Origin: an uncultured Bacilli bacterium
GTDB taxonomy: Bacteria; Bacillota_I; Bacilli_A; RFN20; CAG-288
Direction of reading: 5' to 3'
DNA length: 64,000 bases
Assembly (NCBI GenBank): GCA_934725685.1
Contig: CAKVBX010000001.1
Coordinates: forward strand, 27,869-91,868
The notes under the pieces are model-generated. The model was not told where the DNA came from. It made no database searches and saw nothing but the letters and a program-made list of their open reading frames with translations. Every line of letters starts with the position of its first letter. Within the stretch, counting starts at the first letter, position 1. A program made the translations under genes and the position numbers. Below, in pieces: positions 1 through 8,533 of this stretch.

Positions 1-110
1 GGATCAACGATTCCATGCAGACTGATTACCATATTATTCTGAAGAAAATAGAAACGATGCTCTCGGGAGAGACCGAGTGGATTCTTTCCAAATTCGAAGA
101 GGCCGAATGA
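1..110 (+). CDS. 3' end of a gene cut by the window edge
   Basis: The frame that starts at base 3 is open and ends at TGA 108-110. It gives 35 residues ending SKFEEAE, acidic and probably helical. The terminator that begins inside the stop codon supports this as a true gene end. Too little is visible to assign a function. Confidence 0.55.
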   Translation, partial: INDSMQTDYHIILKKIETMLSGETEWILSKFEEAE

Positions 111-137
111 GGACTGCAGACTGCGGTCCTCTTTTTT
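109..137 (+). terminator. Intrinsic terminator of the truncated first gene
   Basis: Arms GAGGAC (109-114) and GTCCTC (126-131) are followed by six T (132-137). The hairpin overlaps the stop codon of the preceding frame. Confidence 0.8.
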
Positions 138-275
138 ATCACTTTTCTCTTTCTGATAAAAAACACTACAGTTTTTCTTTGGTGACGAAAACTTTATCAG
201 AGCAGATTTTCTGTCTATTTTCTATTTTTCTGACACCCTCTAGAATAGGGGCATACGGAATAGGAGGACAGAAAA

Positions 276-2057
276 ATGTATTATTCCAGTGGTACTTATG
301 AAGCATTCGCCCATCCTGAGAAGCCCAAGGATGCGGAAAAGAAATCGGCATATATTGTCGGTTCTGGGCTTGCCGGACTCTCTGCAGCCTTCTATCTCGT
401 CCGCGACGGACAGGTAGACGGAAAGAAGATCCACATTTTGGAAGTTTTGCCTCGCTCCGGCGGATCCTGCGACGGATATCACGACATCAACAAAGGATTC
501 TATATGAGAGGCGGAAGAGAAATGGACAACCATTTCGAGTGCATGTGGGACATGTATCGTGACGTCCCCTCCATCGAGACGGAAGGAGTCTCCGTCCTCG
601 ACGAATACTATTGGCTCAACAAGCACGATCCCAACTACTCTCTCTGCCGTGCGACCGTCAACTGCGGACAGGATGCCCATACGGACAACAAGTTCAATCT
701 CGACAAAGAAGCCCAGAGAGAACTCCTCAAGCTCTATCTGACTCCGGAAAAGGATCTCGAAGACAAGAAAATTTCAGAGTGCTTCGACGATCACTTCTGG
801 AAGAGCAACTTCTGGCTCTACTGGCAGACTATGTTCGCATTCCAGAGATGGTCCAGTGCCCTCGAAATGAAGCGTTACATCCAGCGCTATGTCCATCACA
901 TCGACGGACTTCCGGATTTCAGCGCACTCCGTTTCACCAAATACAATCAGTATGAATCCATGATTCTCCCACTCGAGAAATATCTGAGAGAACACGGCGT
1001 CTGCTTCGACTTCGGTGTCCGTGTGACGGACGTCAAGATCGAACATCAGGGGAATAAGACCCTCGCCACCTCCTTCGCCTACGAAAAGGACGGTGAAGAG
1101 CACGTTCAGAGCCTCACAGAAGATGACCTGCTCTTTGTCACAAACGGATGCTGCACCGATGTCTCCTGCTATGGAGACAACGATACCGCTCCGGACCTCA
1201 CCGCAGTCCGTCCCAATATCGGAGACGGATGGAACCTCTGGGAGAAGATTGCCGCCCAGGGAAAGGAATTCGGAAATCCGAAGGCCTTTGCCTCCAACCC
1301 GGAAGAGACTAACTGGATGTCCGCTTCCGTCCTGACCAAGAATCCGGAAATCATCGCTCTCATCAAGAACATCTGCAAGAGAGATCCACTCTCCGGCAGA
1401 GTCACAACCGGTGGCATCGTCACAGTCAAGGACTCCTTCGACAACTGGGCCCTTTCCTGGACCATCAACCGTCAGCCGCAGTTCAAGGAGCAGCCTGACG
1501 GAAGCGTCATCGTCTGGCTCTATTCCCTCAACACCAACAAACCCGGCAACTATGTCAAGAAAGCGATGAGAGAATGCACCGGAAGAGAAGTCGCAAAAGA
1601 ATGGCTCTATCACATCGGTGCAAAGAAAGAGGATATCGAAAGACTCAGCGGCGAGTGCAATACGACCACCTGCTATATGCCTTACATCAACGCATTCTTC
1701 CAGCCGAGAAAGAACTCGGACCGTCCACTCGTCGTTCCTAAGGGATGCGTCAACCTCGCTTTCTTAGGTCAGTTTGCCGAGACCCCACGTGACACCATCT
1801 TCACGACCGAGTATTCCATCCGTACCGGCATGGAAGCCGTCTACACCCTGATGAATATCGACAGAGCCGTTCCGGAAGTCTGGGGTTCTGTCTATGATGT
1901 CAGAGAAATGCTCCGTGCTGCCTATTACGCCTTAGACAAGAAGAAGATTCTTGATTCCGACCTCAGTTGGAAGGAGAAGATTGTCTTAAAGAAAGTCCTC
2001 TCTTCCATCAAAGACACCGATATCGAGCTTTGGCTGAAAGAGTCCAAGCTGATATAG
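276..2057 (+). CDS. ohyA: Oleate hydratase (myosin-cross-reactive antigen family)
   Basis: FAD-dependent enzyme that adds water to the cis-9 double bond of unsaturated fatty acids such as oleate, giving 10-hydroxy fatty acids. The protein has 593 residues, the usual length for the family. A dinucleotide-binding motif GSGLAG lies at residues 29-34. RGGREM at 78-83 places the conserved catalytic Glu at position 82, as in characterised Firmicute hydratases. An AGGAGG site lies 9 bases before ATG 276. It is monocistronic, between two terminators. In other species the activity is linked to detoxifying host or dietary fatty acids; that role here is inferred. Confidence 0.95.
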   Translation: MYYSSGTYEAFAHPEKPKDAEKKSAYIVGSGLAGLSAAFYLVRDGQVDGKKIHILEVLPRSGGSCDGYHDINKGFYMRGGREMDNHFECMWDMYRDVPSIETEGVSVLDEYYWLNKHDPNYSLCRATVNCGQDAHTDNKFNLDKEAQRELLKLYLTPEKDLEDKKISECFDDHFWKSNFWLYWQTMFAFQRWSSALEMKRYIQRYVHHIDGLPDFSALRFTKYNQYESMILPLEKYLREHGVCFDFGVRVTDVKIEHQGNKTLATSFAYEKDGEEHVQSLTEDDLLFVTNGCCTDVSCYGDNDTAPDLTAVRPNIGDGWNLWEKIAAQGKEFGNPKAFASNPEETNWMSASVLTKNPEIIALIKNICKRDPLSGRVTTGGIVTVKDSFDNWALSWTINRQPQFKEQPDGSVIVWLYSLNTNKPGNYVKKAMRECTGREVAKEWLYHIGAKKEDIERLSGECNTTTCYMPYINAFFQPRKNSDRPLVVPKGCVNLAFLGQFAETPRDTIFTTEYSIRTGMEAVYTLMNIDRAVPEVWGSVYDVREMLRAAYYALDKKKILDSDLSWKEKIVLKKVLSSIKDTDIELWLKESKLI

Positions 2058-2071
2058 TAACCCCAATGGAA

Positions 2072-2103
2072 AATCCCGCATCCGAAGAGAATGCGGGATT
2101 TTC
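2072..2103 (+). terminator. Terminator between convergent genes
   Basis: Perfect 10-bp arms AATCCCGCAT (2072-2081) and ATGCGGGATT (2091-2100) run into T's. On the minus strand the stem is followed by a short T-run too, so it can serve both ohyA and the convergent acetylesterase gene. Confidence 0.85.
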
Positions 2104-2125
2104 TCATTTCTGTTTTCCTCCGATT

Positions 2126-3061
2126 TCAGTTTCCCAAGAAATGTTCGACGATGGTCTCAGCGTAAAGTTCACCGAGTCGGACCATAGAGGCGGAATCGAA
2201 ATGCCAATAGTCCGGATTCCCGGTCGGCTCATTTTTGTATTCGAGTCCGAGTTCCCGGACGTCGAGATAATAACAGTTATCATCTTCGTCAGCAATTCTC
2301 GTTTTCTGTTCGTTCACAAAATCTCCATATGTGATGACAGGATTATCCGTAAGTCCCATATCGACAAAGCCGATGCCTCCTTCCGGAGTATAATCCTCGA
2401 GTTCCTCTCTCATATCATGAAGCATGTTGCTTTCGTTTTCATAATACTTGGAATAGGCGGCGCTTGTCGCATCGGCTTCCCCCTGGGAAAAACAGATGGC
2501 ACGGACCTTCGGTTCCAGTCCCTGTTGTCTCAGAAGCTCCAGCTGTTCGATGGTGTAATCCATCGCATCCCGGTAGAGCATTCCCATCATTCCTCCGGTA
2601 TAGCCGTGCCACTCCTGATATAGGTTCGTGGAACCCTTGGCATATTTGATCATATAGACCATCTTCTGCTTCTGATGGAAATAGGAAGCCATGCCAAGTT
2701 CCGGACCGATATGACTTGTCGTTCTTCCCTGGCCGACCTTTGCAGGAACAAATTGTTTCTTCGAAGAATTTCCGTTATACGTGCACTCATAGGAAATCAG
2801 CACATCCTCATATCCTCTGTTGAACTCCAGCGTCCTGTCTTTCCCAACCGATGAGACAAGATACTGAGACCAGGTATGTCCTTCCATATTGGACTGCCCG
2901 TAAAGAAGGACGACATCCACGGAAGTATCCTTTTCTTCCGTCACCGTCTCTGTGATTTCCGGTGTCTCGGTCGGCTTTTCCGTACTCTTCTGAGTCTCCG
3001 AGGCATCTCCGCATCCAGATAACAGCAAAACAGCAGCAAGTGATAACAGCTTCTTTTTCAT
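2126..3061 (-). CDS. Lipoprotein sialate O-acetylesterase-like SGNH esterase (SASA family)
   Basis: Probable extracellular carbohydrate acetylesterase of 311 residues, held on the membrane by lipid at Cys17 (lipobox LLSGC). After a Glu/Thr-rich linker come the SASA/CE6 blocks: YGQSNM with the catalytic Ser, GPELGMA, CFSQGEADA, and a C-terminal DYWHFDS with the likely Asp/His. I chose ATG 3061 because AAGGAG stands just upstream of it; an in-frame ATG at 3097 has no such site. Likely substrates are acetyl groups on plant or host glycans, which is inference. A promoter with a cre-like box lies upstream, which would fit carbon catabolite control. Confidence 0.85.
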   Translation of the reverse strand: MKKKLLSLAAVLLLSGCGDASETQKSTEKPTETPEITETVTEEKDTSVDVVLLYGQSNMEGHTWSQYLVSSVGKDRTLEFNRGYEDVLISYECTYNGNSSKKQFVPAKVGQGRTTSHIGPELGMASYFHQKQKMVYMIKYAKGSTNLYQEWHGYTGGMMGMLYRDAMDYTIEQLELLRQQGLEPKVRAICFSQGEADATSAAYSKYYENESNMLHDMREELEDYTPEGGIGFVDMGLTDNPVITYGDFVNEQKTRIADEDDNCYYLDVRELGLEYKNEPTGNPDYWHFDSASMVRLGELYAETIVEHFLGN

Positions 3062-3091
3062 GCTGAACTCCTTCCTGATAGGAACATCGTT

Positions 3092-3121
3092 TTTCATTAT
3101 AAGCTGAAAGCGCTTTTTTCA
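3092..3121 (-). promoter_or_regulatory. Promoter of the acetylesterase with embedded cre-like box
   Basis: On the minus strand TTGAAA is followed after 15 bases by a perfect TATAAT. The spacer contains TGAAAGCGCTTT (3105-3116 on plus), matching 13 of 15 positions of the CcpA consensus WTGNAANCGNWNNCW. A repressor bound there would block polymerase. The 15-base spacer is short. Confidence 0.6.
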
Positions 3122-3151
3122 ATGCAGCCGAAACAACTTTATTTTTAACAC

Positions 3152-3172
3152 AAAAAGGAGGCCTGAGCCTCC
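3152..3172 (-). terminator. Terminator of the GH13 gene
   Basis: Stem GGAGGC/GCCTCC (3157-3162, 3167-3172) with a 4-base loop. Read on the minus strand it is followed by TTTTT (3152-3156), 8 bases after the alpha-glucosidase stop codon. Confidence 0.85.
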
Positions 3173-3179
3173 CCTATTT

Positions 3180-4805
3180 TCAGTCGCCTTCCACGACAAG
3201 TGCTTCATAGGGACGAAGCGCTGATACTATTCTCTCCTGATAGTTATGAAGCAAGACCTTACCCACAGAGAACGGAAGGTCAAGCGATTCCTCCTTTCCG
3301 CCCATGTTCACAATGACATAGACGGCTTTATCGTTCCACTTTCTTTCATAAACGAACAGATTATCGTTCTTGACATCGATGGGACGGAAGTCACCATAGA
3401 CAAAGACGTCGGAATATTCCTTTGACTTACGGAGAGCAATCATGCGCTTATAGTAGGAAAGGACGGAGTCAGGATCTTTCGCTTCCTTTTCCGCATTGAT
3501 GGAAGGATAATTCGGATTGACAAAGAACCAAGGCTTGGCCCCTTTGTTGAATCCGGCATTGACCTGAGCATTCCACTGCATCGGCGTACGGTTGTTGTCT
3601 CTCCCCTCTTTGTTGCAGGCTTCCAGGAATTCCCGCTCGGTGAGAACCTTATCGCGGAGAACGAGATCCCTATAATTTCCTTTGATTTCGACATCATCAT
3701 AATCTTCGACACGGTCGATTCTGATGTTAGTCATGCCGAGTTCCTGTCCCTGATAAATGAAGGGGGTTCCCTTAAGGAAGAAATACAGGGTTGCGATTTC
3801 CTTAGCCGACTCCAGGGGATAACGAAGTGGATCTCCGAACTTGTTGACGGCACGGACCAAATCATGATTCTCGATGAAAAGGGCATTCCATGACTTCCCA
3901 TTGAGACCAAGCTGATATTTCGTCCAGATATCACGGGCGACTTTCATATCCATCGGACGCGGAGTGAACTTCCCATGCTTGTCCTTCGAACTCCAATCGC
4001 TGGTGTAATCCGTCACTTCGAATTGGAAGACCATGTTAAGTTCTTCCCGGCTCGGAAGCGTGAAATCGATGGCTTTGTCCAGATCACCCCAGGCCTCACC
4101 GACAGTCACGGCATCATATTTTCCGAAGGAGTTGCGGTTGAGGGCATGCACTTTCTCATGAAGCGTCGGACCATATCCATAAATATCCCTATCGATTTCC
4201 TTGCCAATCAGATGGATGACATCAAAGCGGATACCACGGACCCCTTTCTCCATCCAGAAGTTGATGGCTGCCGTGATTTCCTCAAGAATCTTCGGATTTT
4301 CCCAGTTGAGGTCCGGCTGTCCGACCGCGAACTCATGGAAATAATACTGTCCCGCTTCCTCATCATATTGCCAGGCGCTTCCACCGAAGCAGGATTGATG
4401 ATCATTGGTCGGCCGGTCTCTCCAAATATAATAGTCATGATAGGGACTATCCTTGGACTTCTTCGACTCCAAAAACCAGGGGTGTCTATCGCTGGTATGG
4501 TTGGCGACAATATCGATCATGAGATCCATATCGCGCTTTTTCAGTTCCGCAATCAGGGTATCAACATCCTCCATGGTTCCAAAAAGGGGATTGACGCCGG
4601 TATAGTCCTGAACATCATATCCGTTATCCACCATCGGAGAGGGGAAGAAAGGCGTGAGCCAAAGGATATCGACACCTAAGTCTTTCAGATAATCAAGACG
4701 GGAGATGATGCCTTTGATATCGCCGATGCCGTCGTTGTCTGCATCCATAAAACTCTTGGGATAAATCTGATAAACGATTTTGTCATGCCACCATTTCTTT
4801 TCCAT
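3180..4805 (-). CDS. GH13 alpha-glucosidase (oligo-1,6-glucosidase type)
   Basis: Cytoplasmic exo-glucosidase that releases glucose from isomalto-oligosaccharides or similar alpha-glucosides; 541 residues, no signal peptide. GH13 regions are all present: DIVANH (98-103), GIRFDV with nucleophile Asp195, VGEAWG with acid/base Glu237, and ENHD with transition-state Asp315. The residue after the nucleophile is Val, which in this subfamily goes with alpha-1,6 rather than alpha-1,4 preference. Start ATG 4805 has an AGGAG site 7 bases upstream; an in-frame ATG at 4832 does not. Trehalose-6-phosphate hydrolase is a less likely alternative. No transporter is adjacent. Confidence 0.92.
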   Translation of the reverse strand: MEKKWWHDKIVYQIYPKSFMDADNDGIGDIKGIISRLDYLKDLGVDILWLTPFFPSPMVDNGYDVQDYTGVNPLFGTMEDVDTLIAELKKRDMDLMIDIVANHTSDRHPWFLESKKSKDSPYHDYYIWRDRPTNDHQSCFGGSAWQYDEEAGQYYFHEFAVGQPDLNWENPKILEEITAAINFWMEKGVRGIRFDVIHLIGKEIDRDIYGYGPTLHEKVHALNRNSFGKYDAVTVGEAWGDLDKAIDFTLPSREELNMVFQFEVTDYTSDWSSKDKHGKFTPRPMDMKVARDIWTKYQLGLNGKSWNALFIENHDLVRAVNKFGDPLRYPLESAKEIATLYFFLKGTPFIYQGQELGMTNIRIDRVEDYDDVEIKGNYRDLVLRDKVLTEREFLEACNKEGRDNNRTPMQWNAQVNAGFNKGAKPWFFVNPNYPSINAEKEAKDPDSVLSYYKRMIALRKSKEYSDVFVYGDFRPIDVKNDNLFVYERKWNDKAVYVIVNMGGKEESLDLPFSVGKVLLHNYQERIVSALRPYEALVVEGD

Positions 4806-4867
4806 AAATTTCTCCTGTTTCCATGAAATCACTTCCCGACTATCATAGAGAAAGAGGCTAGATTAGT

Positions 4868-5515
4868 CTACCCCTGCTTCTTCTTTTTCCGTATTTCTTT
4901 GATGCCATCCACTAGAGAATAGAGGGTGACACCAATCAGGATCATTAAAATAAACACCGTGATAAGAATGAAAAGGATGATGCGGTTCCAATCAAATCCT
5001 TGGGAAAATACAAGCAAAGTATTAGTAAATGTAATCAAGGTATATCCTGTGCTTGTCATTGAGACAATCATAATTTGTCTATCAAAGATGTTATGTGTTT
5101 TTCCATAGTCGAGGCACTTTTTTCCAAAGGTGATGCACTTCACGACCAACAAGACAAAGAGAACGATGGCAGGAACATTGGAAAGCTTCACCGGCTCCTG
5201 AAGTTTTGCCAGAAGATAAAGGGCATAGGATAGAGAGAGGGTGATGACAAGAAGAGTGACGGAATTGAAGATGAATGCTTTTCCCGTCGGTTCAATCCCA
5301 TACTTCATTTTTCTGTATTCCTCCGCAAAAATGATCGTTCGCACAATGAGAAGAAGAAAATAATAGAAACTGATGCATTCATTCCAGATGGCGTCATAAA
5401 AAATACCTGTGATACCGTTATAAAGGGATAATGTCAGCGAGACGATGACACTGGCAAGATAGTTGAAAAGAACTTTCCGATCCTTCCGAAACAGGGATTT
5501 GGCCATACTAAGCAT
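4868..5515 (-). CDS. Unknown integral membrane protein
   Basis: I do not recognise the family. The 215-residue protein has about six hydrophobic segments (roughly residues 17-38, 46-65, 80-105, 115-130, 148-172, 178-203), a basic N-terminus and the C-terminal tail KKKKQG. Its start overlaps the end of the upstream HD-domain gene by 8 bases, so the two are probably translationally coupled. A second in-frame ATG at 5506, with AGGA eight bases upstream, is an equally good start. Confidence 0.75.
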   Translation of the reverse strand: MLSMAKSLFRKDRKVLFNYLASVIVSLTLSLYNGITGIFYDAIWNECISFYYFLLLIVRTIIFAEEYRKMKYGIEPTGKAFIFNSVTLLVITLSLSYALYLLAKLQEPVKLSNVPAIVLFVLLVVKCITFGKKCLDYGKTHNIFDRQIMIVSMTSTGYTLITFTNTLLVFSQGFDWNRIILFILITVFILMILIGVTLYSLVDGIKEIRKKKKQG

Positions 5516-6020
5516 CCTGCCCTTTCAGGGACGGCAAAGCCGCATAGGAAGCATGTTTCCGCTTCACTTCTTTCTTTTTCCGTTCCATGTTGGCACAGAC
5601 CTTATCGGCGTAGGTGATAAGCCAGGCCTCTTTGCAGAGAGGAAGAATCCAGAATGTCAGAGGGAACATATGAGAAAGGATGATATTCATCTCCTTTTTA
5701 TTGAGCCGATATTTCTTCTTCGCATTGTGCAAAGCAAAATAGGGATGGCGGAATCCATGAAGCCGATGCCCTTCATGGGCATGGTGCCAGTCATAAAGAT
5801 AATAGTCGTGAAGGAGTGCTCCCCGGACCAGGGAAGCATAATCCACGTTCAACCTCTTTCCCTTTGCATAAGAATAGGCAAAAAGAGCCACACGGAAACA
5901 GTGATCGTAGACCATATAGGTTCCATGGGCGACATATTTCCTCATGGATTGATATTCCTGATTGAGAAGGATTTTTCCGGAATAGGAACGGAATTCCTGG
6001 TCCAATAAGATCTTCACCAT
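5508..6020 (-). CDS. HD-domain phosphohydrolase-like protein
   Basis: Small (170 residues) cytoplasmic protein with HD-superfamily metal-binding features: a His in YDHCFRVALFAYSYA, the HD pair in RGALLHDYYLYDW (about residues 67-79), and further His residues in HHAHEGHRLHGFRHP. The HGxxxxYxHC...GALLHDYxLYDW pattern is typical of a widespread Firmicute HD family with no firm substrate; phosphohydrolase activity is inferred from the superfamily. It is the first gene of a two-gene unit with the membrane protein and diverges from the DUF368 gene. I see no clear Shine-Dalgarno site before ATG 6020. Confidence 0.75.
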   Translation of the reverse strand: MVKILLDQEFRSYSGKILLNQEYQSMRKYVAHGTYMVYDHCFRVALFAYSYAKGKRLNVDYASLVRGALLHDYYLYDWHHAHEGHRLHGFRHPYFALHNAKKKYRLNKKEMNIILSHMFPLTFWILPLCKEAWLITYADKVCANMERKKKEVKRKHASYAALPSLKGQDA

Positions 6021-6128
6021 ACCATCACCACAAATGACACTTTTCCGAAAGAAAAGAATTCTTCACAAAGATTGTTTGACAACCGTTTTCAGAAAGTGTC
6101 CGCATAGAAAAATTATAGCATAGAAGAA

Positions 6129-6149
6129 ATGGAAAATACGTTTTTCCAT
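6129..6149. promoter_or_regulatory. Inverted repeat in the divergent HD/DUF368 intergenic region
   Basis: Perfect 8-bp arms ATGGAAAA (6129-6136) and TTTTCCAT (6142-6149) around TACGT. It lies just upstream of the likely minus-strand -10 (ATTATA at 6113-6118 on plus), so it may be an operator; the binding protein is unknown. Confidence 0.4.
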
Positions 6150-6182
6150 TCATCATCGCACGGTTGTAAAAAGAACCCTTTG

Positions 6183-6211
6183 TTGTAACAGGGAAATATA
6201 CTCGCTATAAT
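6183..6211 (+). promoter_or_regulatory. Promoter abutting the DUF368 start codon
   Basis: TTGTAA (6183-6188), 17-base spacer, perfect TATAAT (6206-6211). Transcription normally starts about 7 bases after the -10 box, which here is the A of ATG 6218. The transcript would have no leader. Confidence 0.7.
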
Positions 6212-6217
6212 ATGCGC

Positions 6218-7159
6218 ATGGAAAACACAAAGAAAAACAAAGTCACCGGTTTCCTTCTCGACACCGTAAAAGGGGTCACCCTAGGAATCTCGGTCGCCAT
6301 TCCTGGCCTGAGCGCAGGAACCATCGCCGTCTCCGAACGCTGCTATGACACTATTGTGGAATCCGCAGGTGGTTTCCGAAAAGCCCCTAAGAGGAACTTC
6401 CTCATTCTGCTTCCCTTTGTTATCGGACTTCTGATTGGAGCACTTGCCGCCTTCATCGGCATTCAGAAAGGATACAAAGTCGCGCCATTTACTTTGACCG
6501 GATTCTTTGCCGGCATGGTACTGGGTTCTCTTCCCGTCGCACTTTCAGAATTGAGAAAAGGAGAAAACGGAAAACAGAGATTCCTTCATATTCTCTTCTT
6601 CCTCCTCTGCCTTCTTATCGCTGCCGGGCTTGGCATTCTGACGGCACTCTTCGACTTCCGACTCTCCGATCCGCTCAACAACCGTGTTTGGTGGATATAC
6701 CTCTTCATCATCCTTGCCGGAATCATCGCCGCATTTGCCTGTGTCGTCCCCGGCATCTCCGGCTCCATGTCCATGATGGTCATCGGTATGTATTATCCGG
6801 TTCTCAACTCCTATATCGGCGAGGATGCCATCTGGCATAGCAGCGACCGCACCTTCCTCCTTACCGGAATCCTTCTCGGTGTACTGCTCGGCATCGGTAT
6901 TCTGATCGGTCTTGTGCTCTCTTCGAAAGTCATGAAATATCTATTGAACAGGCATCGTGTCACAACCTTCTATGGTATCACCGGTCTTATCCTGGGTTCT
7001 GTCATCTCCATGTTCATGAATTCCACGATTTATCCTCTTTACCCCACCATTGCAAGCTGGGACTATATCACCGGAGCCGTCCTCTTCGCCCTCGCCCTTA
7101 CTGTCACGTTCTATTTCACTTTTCCGAAGAAAAAGAAACGAGAAGAAACGGAAGCCTGA
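6218..7159 (+). CDS. DUF368 membrane protein, polyprenyl-phosphate translocase (PopT-like)
   Basis: Polytopic membrane protein of 313 residues. The DUF368 signatures are visible: IPGLSAGTIAVSE near the N-terminus and a matching VVPGISGSMSMMVIGMYYP in the second half, the inverted-repeat pattern of the family. DUF368 proteins in Vibrio cholerae and Staphylococcus aureus recycle undecaprenyl phosphate across the membrane for wall synthesis; I infer the same role. Two in-frame ATGs occur (6212, 6218). The first touches the -10 box, so 6218 is preferred, and no ribosome-binding site precedes either. Confidence 0.88.
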   Translation: MENTKKNKVTGFLLDTVKGVTLGISVAIPGLSAGTIAVSERCYDTIVESAGGFRKAPKRNFLILLPFVIGLLIGALAAFIGIQKGYKVAPFTLTGFFAGMVLGSLPVALSELRKGENGKQRFLHILFFLLCLLIAAGLGILTALFDFRLSDPLNNRVWWIYLFIILAGIIAAFACVVPGISGSMSMMVIGMYYPVLNSYIGEDAIWHSSDRTFLLTGILLGVLLGIGILIGLVLSSKVMKYLLNRHRVTTFYGITGLILGSVISMFMNSTIYPLYPTIASWDYITGAVLFALALTVTFYFTFPKKKKREETEA

Positions 7160-7184
7160 GCCGTCGGCCAATCAAAGAAGAATC

Positions 7185-7214
7185 ACCGCATCGAAATCTT
7201 CGGTGCGGTTTTTT
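7185..7214 (+). terminator. Terminator of the DUF368 gene
   Basis: An 11-bp stem ACCGCATCGAA/TTCGGTGCGGT (one G-T pair) with a 3-base loop is followed by TTTTTT. Confidence 0.88.
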
Positions 7215-7345
7215 CGTTTCGCAATCTTAACACACATTTCCTTGTTCATATGTTTCAGAAATCGACACAATCCCGATTCGGTGTTGTTTCTTCTCTCTTC
7301 CAGTGCACCTAAAATAATGGTGTTCCATCAAGGAGGAAACAAAAA

Positions 7346-7699
7346 ATGAACACAGATAAAATCTACGCAGAACAAATCGCAAACGAGTATGCAAAAAAGG
7401 AAGCATCGAAAGTCGTCGCACTTCGGAAACTGGATTCCAAAGCCAAACGTCCCGCCCGTATTTTCGGATATACCTTCGGTATCATCTCCGCCCTTCTTCT
7501 TGGAGTCGGAATGTGTCTGACGATGGGAAAGCTTGGTGATGGAAGTACCTTATATTTCATCATCGGCATTGCTGTTGGCATGCTTGGATTGATCGGAACC
7601 GGCGTCAACTACCCGATCTATAAGCGCATTCTTGCTCACGGCAAAGAAAAATACGCCTTTGACATCATCGAACTCGCCAAGGAAATCACCGAGAAGTAA
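7346..7699 (+). CDS. Small two-TM membrane protein
   Basis: 117 residues with a basic, helical cytoplasmic N-terminus, two hydrophobic segments (about residues 41-63 and 70-92) and a charged tail. I recognise it as a common small Firmicute family that databases often label dihydropteridine reductase. That label is doubtful because nothing in the protein resembles a nucleotide-binding reductase. AAGGAGG lies 8 bases before ATG. It stands alone between a terminator and the TetR gene. Confidence 0.75.
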   Translation: MNTDKIYAEQIANEYAKKEASKVVALRKLDSKAKRPARIFGYTFGIISALLLGVGMCLTMGKLGDGSTLYFIIGIAVGMLGLIGTGVNYPIYKRILAHGKEKYAFDIIELAKEITEK

Positions 7700-7762
7700 C
7701 CCGCGTGAGTCTTTTCTTTCCGTATAAGGAAATATAGGAATGACACAACAATATAACACCAT

Positions 7763-7803
7763 TTTGCAGAACGGACATCGGACTTTGTATGCTAAACTTT
7801 AGC
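7763..7803 (+). promoter_or_regulatory. TetR-gene promoter with palindromic operator
   Basis: A probable TTGCAG/TATGCT promoter with an 18-base spacer ends in the perfect inverted repeat GCTAAA-C-TTTAGC (7791-7803), which overlaps the -10 and start region. This placement is typical of autorepression by a TetR protein. The promoter call itself is moderate. Confidence 0.5.
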
Positions 7804-7830
7804 CAAAGCGGAACGACGAGGTGAAACCGA

Positions 7831-8409
7831 ATGAATAAATCCAAAAGCAAATATTTTGCTACAGCCGCCAGGATGGACGAAGCCTTTCTGGAATTGATCG
7901 AGCACAAGGATTTGCCTTATATCACCGTAAAGGAAATCTGTGAAAAGGCAGAAGTCAACCGATCCACCTTTTACCTGCATTATGAAACGATTGACGATCT
8001 TCTTCAGGAAACCACACAGCATATCATCGACCAGTTCAACAATTCCATGCCCTATGACGCCTCCGAATTTCATAAGAAACTCGATGTACGGCCATTGAGC
8101 GAACTGTATCTCGTGGCACCGGAATATCTCACACCCTATCTCACCTACATCAAGGAACACCGCCGCATTTTCAAAGCCAGCATCGAACACGCATCAGTCT
8201 TACAGATGACCGAGGTCTATCAGATGATGAAAGACCATATTCTGACTCCGATTCTGTACCGTTTCCAGGTGCCGGAAAAGGAACAGAAGTATCTGCTCCA
8301 ATTCTATATTCACGGGCTGATGGCCATCATCAGCGAATGGTTGGAAAGGGATTGCAGTGACAGCACGGAATACATCGTTTCCCTTATGGTCCGTTATGTA
8401 AACGGATAA
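7831..8409 (+). CDS. TetR-family transcriptional regulator
   Basis: 192-residue regulator with an N-terminal helix-turn-helix: ITVKEICEKAEVNRSTFYLHY around residues 31-51 fits the TetR consensus closely. The remainder is a helical ligand/dimer domain with no recognisable specificity. A GAGGTG site precedes ATG. The palindrome at 7791-7803 is probably its own operator. No efflux pump is adjacent, so its target is unclear; the neighbouring minus-strand membrane protein is one candidate. Confidence 0.88.
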   Translation: MNKSKSKYFATAARMDEAFLELIEHKDLPYITVKEICEKAEVNRSTFYLHYETIDDLLQETTQHIIDQFNNSMPYDASEFHKKLDVRPLSELYLVAPEYLTPYLTYIKEHRRIFKASIEHASVLQMTEVYQMMKDHILTPILYRFQVPEKEQKYLLQFYIHGLMAIISEWLERDCSDSTEYIVSLMVRYVNG

Positions 8410-8456
8410 CGCTCTTTCAAAGGCAACCAGCACTTCCGGTAATGGCAAAACGAAAT

Positions 8457-8494
8457 CGTCCACCTTTGCTAATGCAATGGGGTGGACGTTTTTT
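8457..8494 (+). terminator. Terminator of the TetR gene
   Basis: Stem CGTCCACC (8457-8464) and GGTGGACG (8481-8488) followed by six T. Confidence 0.88.
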
Positions 8495-8533
8495 CATCCA
8501 GTATATCAGAGGATTCAATCTTCTATTTTGTCC

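Noticed and set aside
774..1613. 279-codon minus-strand frame inside oleate hydratase
   Set aside because: It lies wholly within a gene with clear FAD and catalytic motifs and has no ribosome site.
7346..7699. Dihydropteridine reductase as the function of the small membrane protein
   Set aside because: I recall the label from databases, but the 117-residue two-TM protein has no Rossmann fold or active site.
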